64,000 bases of DNA from the NCBI GenBank assembly GCA_013298895.1, contig JAAFJM010000004.1, positions 62,001 to 126,000 of the forward strand. The letters are read 5' to 3'. Below, piece after piece: positions 36,342 to 45,200 of the stretch. The notes under the pieces were generated by a model, which saw only the letters and a list, made by a program, of their open reading frames with translations, was not told where the DNA came from and ran no database searches. Positions within the stretch are counted from its first letter, which is position 1; each line of letters starts with the position of its first letter. The position numbers and the translations under genes were made by a program. Source of the stretch: Bacteroidota bacterium. GTDB taxonomy: Bacteria; Bacteroidota; Bacteroidia; UKL13-3.

Positions 36342-38172
36342 TTAAAATTGGTTTGTGTGTTAAATTTCCTTTCATCATACGTTCAACTAAGTAAGGGCGC
36401 GTATCATGTTTTTTGGTTAAATATTGTTCTATCATTAAACTGGCTATTGGCGCAGCCCAAGTGGCTCCAAAACCTGCATTTTCTACTACCACTGCTATGG
36501 CAATTTTAGGATTATCCTTTGGTGCAAAGGCAAAGAAAATACTATGGTCTTTGCCATGCGGATTTTGAGCTGTTCCGGTTTTACCACAAATGGCTATTCC
36601 CGGAATTTTAGCTATATAAGCTGTTCCGTGATTTACCACATCTTCCATTCCATTGATTACTACCGGAAAATAACTGGTATCAACTGTACTCCAATGTTTT
36701 ACATTGTATTCAGGATTTGGATTTTTTTTGCCCTCAATACTTTTTACAATATGAGGAGTAATATAATAGCCACGGTTAGCTACCAATGCAGTAGCATTTG
36801 CCATTTGTAAAGGTGTTATCCCTAATTCACCTTGCCCAATTCCCAAAGAGATAGTTGTTAAAGCCTGCCAATGATTTCGGCCATAAATTTTATCGTAATA
36901 GGTAGCTTTTGGCACAAATCCTGTTCCCTCACCATATAAATCTACTCCTAATTTTCGGCCCATTCCAAAACTTGCCAAATGGTCGTAAAGTTTATTATAA
37001 GCATCTTCTACTTTGCGGTATTTGGGGTTGTTAACCACAGTTCTGTAAACATGGCAAAAATAGGCATTACAACTAACAGCTATGGCTCCTTGGAGTGGTA
37101 ATGGCGAACCATGCGCATGACAGCCCACATGTAATCCTCCTGAATTAAATCCACCATAGCAGCCATACGCGGTACTAGGATAAAGCACTTGTTCTTGCTG
37201 GCCTATTAGGCTCATAATTACTTTAAAAATAGAACCTGGAGGATATGGTGCAGCTATTGGTCTGTTAAACAGAGGTTTACTTGGGTCGCGTAAAAGCTCC
37301 ATGTAATGATTTCCTCTGTCACGGCCTACAAATAAGTTTGGATCGTAAGTGGGGCTACTTATCATAGATAGTATTTCGCCACTGCTGGGTTCAATAGCTA
37401 CCACACTACCAATTTTGTTTTGCATCAATTGCTCGCCTAACTCTTGCAGTTTTTGGTCAATGGTTAAATTAATTTTTTTACCAGCTACAGCTACAGTATC
37501 AAATTCACCATCTTTATAACGGCCTTGGGCGCGGCTTTTGCTATCAACCAAAACATATCTTACACCTTTTACACCACCTAATTCTTTTTCATAAGTACGT
37601 TCTACGCCACTAATTCCAATAAAATCGCCCATGCGGTAATAACCGTTTGAGTTTTCAATCATTTTTTCGGTAACCTCGCCAATATAACCCATTATATGAG
37701 CTGCATTTTTGTATTTGTATTTTCTATCGGTTCTAACAACCACATCAAAACCCTGAAAATCGAAAAGCATTTCTTGAAAACGAGCGTAAGTGGCCATGGT
37801 CAATTGTTTTTCGAAAACCGAAGGCCTATAAATGGCATAACCTTTTTGGCGTTTTATTTTTTCAAATCTATCAATAAACTCTTGTTTGGTAATGCCTATT
37901 ACCTCGCAAAAAGCATTGGTATCAAGGTTTTTAACTTGTTCTGGAGTAACAAATAAATCGTAAATATTATCGTTATAAACCAACAAATCGTTATTTCTAT
38001 CCATAAGCAAACCGCGGGCAGGATAAATGGTTTGCTCTTGCAATACATTGTTTTGAGCTGAACGTATGTAACTTTCGTCAAATATTTGAAGAGTAAGCAA
38101 TCTGATAACATAAACAAATGCTATAAAAATAAATACCCCTAATAAAATTTTTTGCTTAATTTGACTTTCCAT
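36307..38172 (-). CDS. mrdA: Penicillin-binding protein 2 (class B transpeptidase)
   Basis: 621 residues. One N-terminal membrane anchor (about 8-25), a dimerisation domain, and a transpeptidase domain with the SxxK active site in PPGSIFKVIM, SCN in VSCNAYFCH and KTG in CGKTGTAQNPHG. It crosslinks peptidoglycan during elongation with RodA. Overlaps rodA; mreC/mreD, often upstream, are not in the neighbourhood, where a small membrane gene of unknown role lies instead. Confidence 0.93.
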   Translation of the reverse strand: MESQIKQKILLGVFIFIAFVYVIRLLTLQIFDESYIRSAQNNVLQEQTIYPARGLLMDRNNDLLVYNDNIYDLFVTPEQVKNLDTNAFCEVIGITKQEFIDRFEKIKRQKGYAIYRPSVFEKQLTMATYARFQEMLFDFQGFDVVVRTDRKYKYKNAAHIMGYIGEVTEKMIENSNGYYRMGDFIGISGVERTYEKELGGVKGVRYVLVDSKSRAQGRYKDGEFDTVAVAGKKINLTIDQKLQELGEQLMQNKIGSVVAIEPSSGEILSMISSPTYDPNLFVGRDRGNHYMELLRDPSKPLFNRPIAAPYPPGSIFKVIMSLIGQQEQVLYPSTAYGCYGGFNSGGLHVGCHAHGSPLPLQGAIAVSCNAYFCHVYRTVVNNPKYRKVEDAYNKLYDHLASFGMGRKLGVDLYGEGTGFVPKATYYDKIYGRNHWQALTTISLGIGQGELGITPLQMANATALVANRGYYITPHIVKSIEGKKNPNPEYNVKHWSTVDTSYFPVVINGMEDVVNHGTAYIAKIPGIAICGKTGTAQNPHGKDHSIFFAFAPKDNPKIAIAVVVENAGFGATWAAPIASLMIEQYLTKKHDTRPYLVERMMKGNLTHKPILNDSTATKTSKH

Positions 38173-38278
38173 TTAGCTTGTTCAACTCAACGCAAATGTA
38201 ATATCTAAAAAATTGCTTATTGCATATTGGCTAAAAATATTTTTTATAAATTAGTTAACATTTGCCTCAAGAAGTCAA

Positions 38279-38527
38279 TTATTCCATAATTAGGTATAAA
38301 CCCCAAACAACCATAGCTGCACCAATACTGGTTATACCATAAAGTATAAAATGATAATACTCGTTAGAGATGGGCATGGTTAAATTGGTTATACATCCTA
38401 AAAATAAAATAACAGCACCAATGGCCAATAATTTAAACCCTTTTTGAGTTCTAGCTTCTCTGGCTGTTTTATTTTCTAAATCCATTTCTAAGTTGTTTTC
38501 TAACATGTCTGTGTCTAAGTTTTCCAT
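38279..38527 (-). CDS. Small two-pass membrane protein, unknown function
   Basis: 82 residues. An acidic N-terminus (MENLDTDMLENNLEMDLENK) leads into two membrane segments, about 29-48 (FKLLAIGAVILFLGCITN) and 58-78 (YHFILYGITSIGAAMVVWGLY). I do not recognise the family. It lies 106 bp upstream of mrdA on the same strand but with no overlap, so co-transcription is uncertain. Confidence 0.6.
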   Translation of the reverse strand: MENLDTDMLENNLEMDLENKTAREARTQKGFKLLAIGAVILFLGCITNLTMPISNEYYHFILYGITSIGAAMVVWGLYLIME

Positions 38528-38710
38528 AGGTTTTCGGTTTAAAAGAGTTGATGGTTAATAATATGACTTTTAACAAACATACATTTAGTGTGCTGAATTA
38601 CAAACGGTTTAAAAATATTTAATTTAAAAAAGTGTCATTTTTTTAAAAATAAATTCACGTAATAAAAAACCAAATGTTTGGTAGGTGGAAGTTTAAATGC
38701 AAAATCAGTT

Positions 38711-39142
38711 GGTGCGGGAAATTGTAAAGAAGTAACATGTTACGTCTTTAGCTAAAAACACGTTGCATGCAACGTCTCTAAATGGTCGTTGGGAAACACA
38801 ATGGTTTTCTTGTGGCAAGGTAGAAACGTTTAATTAAACGTCTTTACAGCCAATGTTGTCCTCCTCATCCAAAATCAATATATTTGAATTACGCTAATAA
38901 TTGCACGCGAGGTAAGGCTGCAATGGCGAAAGGATAGTAGTATAATTCGGTGCTGGAAATTATAGAGACGTAACATGTTACGTCTTTAGCTAAAAAGACT
39001 TTGCGTGCAACGTCTCTAAATGGTTGTTGGGAAATTCAATGGTTTTCTTTGGGCAAGGTAGAGACGTTTAATTAAACGTCTTTACAGCCGATGTTGTCCT
39101 CCTCGCCAAAATCAATAAATTTGAATAATGCTAATAATTTTT
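38711..39142. repeat. Tandem repeat, period about 238 bp, two diverged copies
   Basis: Copy A (38711-38940) and copy B (38949-39142) align over most of their length, e.g. GGTGCGGGAAATTG / GGTGCTGGAAATTA and AAATGGTCGTTGGGAAACACAATGGTTTTCTT. Each holds three palindromes; in copy B AGACGTAACATGTTACGTCT (38966-38985) and AGACGTTTAATTAAACGTCT (39062-39081) are perfect. Each copy ends in the shorter promoter-bearing repeat described separately. No gene is seen in 38528-39144. Confidence 0.85.
38847..38932 (+). repeat. Promoter-bearing repeat, copy R1
   Basis: Begins CAGCCAATGTTGTCC. TTG (38856-38858), 20-nt spacer and TATATTTG (38879-38886) form a Bacteroidota promoter. GCTAATAATTGCA follows. TTGCA (38901-38905) and TGCAA (38919-38923) form a hairpin whose last A starts ATG GCG AAA (38923), but the frame stops after four codons. 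Confidence 0.75.
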
Positions 39143-39147
39143 AAATG
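39085..39147 (+). repeat. Promoter-bearing repeat, copy R2
   Basis: CAGCCGATGTTGTCC, TTG (39094-39096), 19-nt spacer, TAAATTTG (39116-39123), then GCTAATAATT running straight into AAATGG, the start of the next gene (39145). The hairpin found in other copies is missing. Confidence 0.75.
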
Positions 39148-39540
39148 GAAAAAATTAAAAAAAAAGAAGCCATACATGGTTTAATCCTTTTTATTGGAGG
39201 GATTTTGATATTTATAATAAGCAATTTTTTTGTAAATAAATTTGATTTCAAAAAAAACGGAAAACATAGTATTGCTGAAATTTATGACTTTCATGTTTTA
39301 GCAAAATCTGGACATTCTATCTGTTTTAAATTTTCAATTAATAATCAACAATTTAAAAGTTGTCAATTTGAAACTTTTTCGAACAGTACTCTAAGGTCGA
39401 TGCTTTTGGGCAAAAAATTCCCTATAATTTATAATCCCGAAAAGCCAGAAGAATGTGATATATTAATTACAGAGTATGATTTTAAAGAATATGATTTAGT
39501 ATACCCAGACAGTCTTTACTGGGTTGAAGAAAATAGATAA
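39145..39540 (+). CDS. Cassette gene 1: membrane-anchored protein, DUF3592-like
   Basis: 131 residues. One membrane segment (about 13-31, LILFIGGILIFIISNFF) follows a Lys-rich start. The soluble part reads KHSIAEIYDFHVL, HSICFKFSINNQQFKS, then FPIIYNPEKPEECDIL, the layout of DUF3592-type domains (beta-rich, ending in a 'v.YnP.nP' motif). Its start codon lies at the end of repeat R2, whose promoter should drive it. Function unknown. The low GC and repeat setting mark it as accessory. Confidence 0.65.
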   Translation: MEKIKKKEAIHGLILFIGGILIFIISNFFVNKFDFKKNGKHSIAEIYDFHVLAKSGHSICFKFSINNQQFKSCQFETFSNSTLRSMLLGKKFPIIYNPEKPEECDILITEYDFKEYDLVYPDSLYWVEENR

Positions 39541-39552
39541 CAAATATGAATT

Positions 39553-39612
39553 AGTCGATGTTGTCGTCCTCACCAAAATCAATATATTTGAATAAAGCTA
39601 ATAATTGAATAG
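39553..39612 (+). repeat. Promoter-bearing repeat, copy R3
   Basis: GTCGATGTTGTCGTCC, TTG (39561-39563), 19-nt spacer, TATATTTG (39583-39590), then AATAAAGCTAATAATTGAA. It starts 12 bp after cassette gene 1 and lies about 100 bp upstream of cassette gene 2. The 3' hairpin is decayed. Confidence 0.75.
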
Positions 39613-39716
39613 CATAGTAAAAAGCGGTTTGCAAATACTTGGAGTAAATTGTTTGGAGGGTAAATTTAAATAATTAGGGTTTCTTGGATATTGGACACCA
39701 AAATAATAATATAATT

Positions 39717-40208
39717 TTGAACACACGTGTATTTATAATTATTGTACTTCTTGCGGGTAGTTGTGCTAATAGGCGCAATATTGTTGAAAGTAATGAACCT
39801 CCACCGGGCGGTACTGAAGGAATCTTTCATTACAATTGTGATACTTTTAACGAGAATAATGAGATTGAAATTTCGGAACACACGGTTTCAAAACCTATTA
39901 ATTTTGAAAACGAAGTTGTTTTCTTTGATAAAGTAATAGCAAAATCAATTTGCGATAGTTTTGTAAAAAAGCATTTAGCAAGTGTGAATATAGTTTACAG
40001 AATCACATACTTAACCGACACTCAAGGATTCGTAAACCAGTTAATAGTGGAAGATTTGAAAAATAAAAAAGAATCAAAATTATTATCAAAGTTAACATCG
40101 AAAACACACACTATTGGTTATTCAGAACAAAATAAGGTTGAGAACGTGAAAGAATTCTATATTAAATTCAAAAGTCTAAATGATTGTAAGTACTATTTTC
40201 GCAATTAG
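39717..40208 (+). CDS. Cassette gene 2: lipoprotein of unknown function
   Basis: 163 residues from a TTG at 39717 (another TTG lies at 39684). The start NTRVFIIIVLLAGSC is a lipoprotein signal with Cys at 15. The mature region has a Pro/Gly turn (NEPPPGGTEG), then VNIVYRITYLTDTQGFVNQL, which resembles TonB C-terminal-like or mechanosensor-like beta/alpha modules; I cannot assign a family. A 19-bp motif TTTGGAGGGTAAATTTAAA (39652-39670) lies upstream and recurs before cassette gene 3. Confidence 0.6.
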   Translation: MNTRVFIIIVLLAGSCANRRNIVESNEPPPGGTEGIFHYNCDTFNENNEIEISEHTVSKPINFENEVVFFDKVIAKSICDSFVKKHLASVNIVYRITYLTDTQGFVNQLIVEDLKNKKESKLLSKLTSKTHTIGYSEQNKVENVKEFYIKFKSLNDCKYYFRN

Positions 40209-40310
40209 TTTTAGAACTTTAAACCAAAAGTTTTCAATAAGCAATTTACAATATACAAGTATAAATGATTTGGATGGTAAATTTAAAGTAGCATAAAACA
40301 TTGAAAAATT

Positions 40311-40775
40311 ATGAAACTAATATATTTATTTTTAACACTAATGGTTCCTTTTTCTAAAAGTGCTTCTGTTGAAAATTTACTTGAAGATAGAATAAAAATA
40401 CTTGAGAAAACATATACTCTTGAGTTAAATCGTATTTACTATTACAAAGGCGAAAAGGTGTTGAACAGTAAACATTTATCAACTTTTATTAGTTGTGGAA
40501 TTAACATTAAAGATATTAAAAGAATTGTAACTCAAAGATATTTGAAAAAGGATTATAATTATATTCCAATAACAATAGAAATGTGGTCATTTGAAAACGA
40601 CCAAAGGGCTATGTCTTTTCAGAAAGAAATTGCCGCCAAATTACCATTAGTAAAGTGTGCAATGTTAAAAATAGAATGTACTTATTTTGTAAAAAATAAC
40701 ATTGTTATTTCAATAACAGGAAATCCAAAACAACAATCTCTTTTGGATAAAATATATAGGAATTTAGATATATAA
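40311..40775 (+). CDS. Cassette gene 3: secreted protein of unknown function
   Basis: 154 residues. A signal peptide (MKLIYLFLTLMVPFSKSAS) precedes a mixed alpha/beta domain with three Cys (STFISCGINIKD, LPLVKCAMLKIECTY), which could form a disulphide. The TTTGGATGGTAAATTTAAA motif (40269-40287) lies 23 bp upstream and matches the one before cassette gene 2 in 18 of 19 positions. I do not recognise the family. Confidence 0.6.
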   Translation: MKLIYLFLTLMVPFSKSASVENLLEDRIKILEKTYTLELNRIYYYKGEKVLNSKHLSTFISCGINIKDIKRIVTQRYLKKDYNYIPITIEMWSFENDQRAMSFQKEIAAKLPLVKCAMLKIECTYFVKNNIVISITGNPKQQSLLDKIYRNLDI

Positions 40776-40783
40776 AGACATTC

Positions 40784-40866
40784 CAGCCGATGTTGTCGTC
40801 CTCGCCAAAATAAATATATTTGAATAAGCTAATAATTGCAAGCGAGGAGGTATGCAATGGCGAAAG
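40784..40866 (+). repeat. Promoter-bearing repeat, copy R4 (best preserved)
   Basis: CAGCCGATGTTGTCGTCC, TTG (40793-40795), 19-nt spacer, TATATTTG (40815-40822), GCTAATAATT, then TTGCA (40836-40840) / TGCAA (40853-40857) hairpin enclosing AGCGAGGAGGTA. ATG (40857) uses the last A of the stem and starts cassette gene 4. CCTCGC and GCGAGG within the repeat can also pair. Confidence 0.8.
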
Positions 40867-41303
40867 TTTTACTAATGAAAAACGATCAAATACATTCCAA
40901 TTTAATAGTTTTTGCTACACTGTTTTTTAGTGTTGCTATTGTTACACTTTTCTTTATTATTAATTGGAAGGACGATAATTCCTTACCTTACAACATAAAG
41001 TTTATTATTAATTTTTGGCTAACAATTGCTTCTTTGGTAAATATTATCACTCTCTTAAACTGGAAGTTCGTTTACTATGATATTGACCATATTTATTATC
41101 GTCCCATGTATTCAAAAAAGATGGTAGTAGTGAAGAAAACAGACATCATTACATTAACCAACCTGTTTACATTTAATGATTATTTGAATTACAGAATACA
41201 GTATAAAAATATTTCAGGAGAAATTCAATCAATAGTTTTCCTAAGTTTGAAATCAAAAAAAGAAATTCGATACATTATAGACCAAATAAAGTATGAGGAT
41301 TAA
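40857..41303 (+). CDS. Cassette gene 4: two-pass membrane protein with PH-like tail
   Basis: 148 residues. The start ATG GCG AAA lies inside repeat R4. Two membrane segments (about 14-36, LIVFATLFFSVAIVTLFFII, and 48-68, FIINFWLTIASLVNIITLL) precede a beta-rich cytosolic part: FVYYDIDHIYYRPMYSKKMV, then SLKSKKEIRYIIDQIK, the layout of bacterial PH-like membrane proteins. Cassette gene 5 starts 6 bp downstream, so the two form one unit. Confidence 0.65.
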   Translation: MAKVLLMKNDQIHSNLIVFATLFFSVAIVTLFFIINWKDDNSLPYNIKFIINFWLTIASLVNIITLLNWKFVYYDIDHIYYRPMYSKKMVVVKKTDIITLTNLFTFNDYLNYRIQYKNISGEIQSIVFLSLKSKKEIRYIIDQIKYED

Positions 41304-41308
41304 ATTAT

Positions 41309-41701
41309 ATGATGAAGTTATCTTTTAAAACAATTGCCTTAATTATATTATTTGCGGGCTTATTGATGTTTTTATATTTTAAAAATCGTAAAAAAGTAAT
41401 TCGGGATGAATTTAAATTATATTATTACGATAATTACGACTATTGCAATGTTTATCTTGGAGGAATGGCTTTATTGCCATCTGGCTGCGATTCGGCCAAA
41501 TGGAACGATTTAATCATTGTAACAAAAAGCGATAAATGGAGATGTTCAATAGATAAAGAATGTTACTTTATTATTGATATGAATAAATACATGGCAGACC
41601 CAAGGCAAGAGTTAAGTTCAGGAGTTAAAGGCCCTTACAGTTTGGAGGAGTTTTCTCTAATTGACCCTTTAAAAGAAGTTTCGTTTGAAGGAGCTTATTG
41701 A
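41309..41701 (+). CDS. Cassette gene 5: membrane-anchored protein, unknown function
   Basis: 130 residues. A single N-terminal membrane segment (about 6-24, KTIALIILFAGLLMFLYFK) is followed by a small exposed domain with five Cys, including DYCNVYLGG, SGCDSAKW, WRCSIDKECYFII. Acidic and Tyr-rich. Co-transcribed with cassette gene 4 by spacing. No family recognised. The order 'membrane PH-like + Cys-rich anchored domain' could be a partner pair, but that is guesswork. Confidence 0.6.
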   Translation: MMKLSFKTIALIILFAGLLMFLYFKNRKKVIRDEFKLYYYDNYDYCNVYLGGMALLPSGCDSAKWNDLIIVTKSDKWRCSIDKECYFIIDMNKYMADPRQELSSGVKGPYSLEEFSLIDPLKEVSFEGAY

Positions 41702-41708
41702 GTTTATT

Positions 41709-41792
41709 CCAGCCGATGTTATAGTCCTCATCAAAATCAATATATTTGAATAAAGCTAATAAACGCAAGCGAAGATGTTTACAATGGCAGAA
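41709..41792 (+). repeat. Promoter-bearing repeat, copy R5
   Basis: CCAGCCGATGTTATAGTCC; TTA (41719-41721) in place of TTG, 19-nt spacer, TATATTTG (41741-41748), AATAAAGCTAATAA, a weakened hairpin and ATG GCA GAA (41784). That frame stops after ten codons, about 10 bp before cassette gene 6. Confidence 0.7.
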
Positions 41793-41828
41793 CACCTAAC
41801 ACAAATAAAGAAATGAAATAGAATAACA

Positions 41829-42134
41829 ATGAAAGATATAATATTAGCAATAATAGTATGCAATGAGAATTTTAAAGGAGAGTATGCCTTGAAATACCTT
41901 CTTGGAAAAACTACTCAATATGATTCATTTAAAAAATTAATTAATGAACTTCAAACTTCAAATTTTATTGCTGTAGAAACCATAGGAGGCTTAAGTACAT
42001 ATTCACCGACAGATAATGGAATTAATTATATTAACGGTAAAGATTTGAATACCATTATCGAGAATGTGAAAATATATTTTACTAAAGATGAATATTTCGA
42101 GGATTTAAAATCTTATTTCAATAAATTGCTATAA
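41829..42134 (+). CDS. Cassette gene 6: small soluble protein, winged-helix-like
   Basis: 101 residues, no signal peptide or membrane segment. The layout GEYALKYLLGKTTQYDSF, then LINELQTSNFIAVETIGG and TYSPTDNGINYI resembles a small winged-helix domain (helix, helix, beta hairpin), which would suggest nucleic-acid binding, but the match is by eye only. It follows repeat R5, whose truncated reading frame ends just upstream. Confidence 0.55.
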   Translation: MKDIILAIIVCNENFKGEYALKYLLGKTTQYDSFKKLINELQTSNFIAVETIGGLSTYSPTDNGINYINGKDLNTIIENVKIYFTKDEYFEDLKSYFNKLL

Positions 42135-42184
42135 TTTAATAACGCTAATAATTACAAACGAGGACGCCTGTAATGGCTAAAAAT
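42133..42184 (+). repeat. Promoter-bearing repeat, copy R6 (3' half only)
   Basis: AACGCTAATAATT, then TTACA (42152-42156) / TGTAA (42169-42173) hairpin enclosing AACGAGGACGCC, and ATG GCT AAA (42173). The promoter half is absent. The stem differs from R1/R4 at one pair (G-C to A-T) but still closes. Confidence 0.65.
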
Positions 42185-42200
42185 AAAAGTTATTTACATA

Positions 42201-42232
42201 AAAAAAGCTGCCCTTGTGAGGCAGCTTTTTTA
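42201..42232 (-). terminator. Terminator downstream of the DUF2723 gene
   Basis: AAAAAAGCTGCC and GGCAGCTTTTTT pair around CTTGTGA, 18 bp beyond the stop of the minus-strand DUF2723 gene. Confidence 0.85.
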
Positions 42233-42249
42233 TTGGGTTTGCTTATCAA

Positions 42250-45200
42250 TTATAAGCCCGAACTAATAGCATTTAGTTTATCAGTAAACTCTTTGGCTAC
42301 TGCTTCTTGTTGGTTCATTTGAGCCACTTGCATACAGTAAGTCATTATCTGAATATTTTCTTCTAACTCAGGTTTTACCAATTTGTATTTGCTTGAACTA
42401 CGGAAAGTTTTGTAGTATTTAGCTTTGGTTTCGCAGGTATTTAAAATTTCGCGTAATAAAGCATTTGCTTTATTTGCTGAACCTGCTAAGAAATAACCTT
42501 CGGCCAAACGTACCGAAAATACATCATGCGCAATGGTTTTTGATGGCAATACTTTTTGGCAATAGTCTAATGCTTTTATTGCACTGTCTTTTTTACCTTC
42601 TCTAACCAATTGTTCAGCCAAACGATAGAATATGTTACGGAAATTTTTAGTTTGACGTAAAATAGTTTCATCTAAGTATACACCAGGTTGATCCATATTA
42701 CCCCACTTAAATTTGGTCATTAAGTTGGTCCATAAAATTTTGCTATTAATACGTCCCGGACTTGGGTCATTAGGGTCTTGTTGGTTAAATATAGGTACCA
42801 AACGGTAAGTTAAACCTTCCATTTGGAAATGGCTTTGCATATTTAAATATACATCGCTACCAGTAGTAATAGCCCAATAAATTGGTCTTTTGTTAATGTT
42901 AGTTGCTACAATATCTAAAGTTAATAAATCAGGTTTTAGCATATTGCTGCTATTGCTAATTTCAAACTTAATACTATCCACCATTAAAGCTGCATCTTCT
43001 GGTTGAACTACACCATTTTTCAAACAAGCTTCTTTGTCTATTTTTACACTAAAACGTTTGGTAGGGTAGTAGTTAATATATTCGCCACCTTGCAATTGCA
43101 CTTGGCTTTCTTTGTTATCATCACCCATAAACTGTAATAATTTTCCTAAATCGTAGTAGTCGGTTTTGTTTAAACCCAAAGCAGGATTTTCGTAATAAAC
43201 TACATAATTTCTTTTATCAGCTGCATAAGTTTCAGGACTCCAACTAAATTCTACTGGTTTTCCATCGTAAGCAGGGCGTCTTAAGCCATCTGCATACCAA
43301 TCGGTTCCTAATAAACTTAAATTAATAATTCTGATATCACTTCTAATATTTTCTACGTTTTGAGCATACCAAAGTGGGTAAGTATCGTTATCGCCATTGG
43401 TAAATAAGATGGCATCTTTAGCACAACTATTTAAATAATCTTCAGCAAAATGTAAAGCTGTAAAACGATTAGAACGGTTATGGTCATCCCAGTTTTGTTC
43501 TGCCATTAAAATAGGCGCACCTAATAAACAAGCTATGGTAGTAATAGCAGTTGCTGCCATGGCATTCATTTTTTTCGATAACCAATCAATAATTGCTAAT
43601 ACGCCTAATCCTATCCAAATAATAAAAGTTTGGTATGAACCTACATAAGCATAATCGCGTTCACGCGGCTGATGCGCAGGGAAATTCAAATATAAAATAA
43701 TGAAGAAACCTGTAAATAAAAACAAAGTAGTAACCACAGTTGCATCTTCCTTTTGTTTTTTGAAATGGAAAATCAAACCTAAAATACCCAATATTAATGG
43801 AATACCAAAATATACATTTCTAGCTTTATTGTCCTTAATAATTGCAGGCATATCTTTTTGTGGTCCTAATCTCCATTCGTCAATAAAACTAATGCCACTA
43901 ATCCAATTTCCTCGGGTTGCATCGCCATAACCTTGGTCATCATTTTGTCTTCCAACAAAGTTCCAGAAGAAATAACGCCAATACATAAATCCTAATTGAT
44001 ACGACAATAAGAAATCAATGTTTTTGCCAAAAGTAGCTTTTTTACCTTCAGGAATATTTTCCCAACTGCGGTACGCTTGAATATAATCGCCTCTATCAGC
44101 CCACATACGTGGCAATATTGTACAATCTTTAGGGTCGTAAACTCTTTCTAATTTTTCACCTGCTTCTACATAACTTTCTTTGCCATTAGCATCAGTTAAT
44201 CTGCGGTAGTTCATACCTTTCGATTTGGTATCGATAGGGCGAGCGTAAAAATATTGACCATACAATAAAGGATTATCGCCATACTGTTCACGGTTAATGT
44301 ACGATAACAAAGCAAAAGGTTGGTCAGGGTCGTTCATGTCAATTGGCGGATTTCCTAACGAACGAATGATAATCATTGCGTAGCTCGAAAAACCGATTAC
44401 AATAAACGAAAATGCTAAAACCATGATGTTTTTTACCGCATTGCTAATCTTAGCATAAAAGAATATTATATAGATTAAACCTGTTAAAAAAGCCCAACCT
44501 ACTAAAGTTCCAATTCCTGAATTGATATTAAATGAAACCAATACCAACGATGTATAACATGCAATGGCAATGTATAAACTAGTTTTCTTGTTGGTTTGTG
44601 TGTAATGTAAACCAGAAGCCATTAAAGCCAACATGATTACAATTAATAACAATGCACCTGAGTTAGTGCCCATTCCTAATGAGTTTACAGTAAAGTAGTC
44701 TAATTTGGTTGCTAAATTTGGTAAACCTGGAATAACACCAAATTGTACAAAACCAATAGCTAAAATGGCTACAGCACTGGCTTTTAAGAAGCCCGGTAAA
44801 GTGTATTTGTTCTTTTTAAAATAGTATACATACACAATAGCTGGAATAACCAATAAGTTCAATAAATGGACACCAATAGCCAAACCAATTAAGTAAGCAA
44901 TTAATACAATCCAACGGTCAGCACCTTTTTCATCGGCATTGTCTTCCCATTTTAAAATACACCAAAAAGTTAAGGTAGTAAAAAAACTTGACGAAGCGTA
45001 AACCTCAGCTTCAACAGCCGAAAACCAGAATGTATCGCTAAAAGTTAATACCAAAGCTCCTACTAAACCTGCAGCCATAACTGCAAAAGTTTGTTGGCCA
45101 CTAATTTCATTAACTGTTTTGTTAATTATTTTACGGCCTAAGTGTGTAATGGTCCAAAAGGTAAACATAACACATAAAGCACTGGTAGTAGCCGAAACCA

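Noticed and set aside
38711-39142. CRISPR array
   Set aside because: Only two long diverged copies, no short spaced direct repeats, no cas genes.
38847-42184. Integron-type attC sites between cassette genes
   Set aside because: The layout (small unrelated genes, repeat between each) recalls an integron, but the repeats lack the RYYYAAC/GTTRRRY core pair, no integrase is in the window, and the repeats lie upstream of genes with promoters rather than after promoterless genes.
42173-42330. A gene starting from repeat R6 (ATG GCT AAA...)
   Set aside because: It runs through the terminator and into the opposite-strand DUF2723 gene; most likely a relic start codon.
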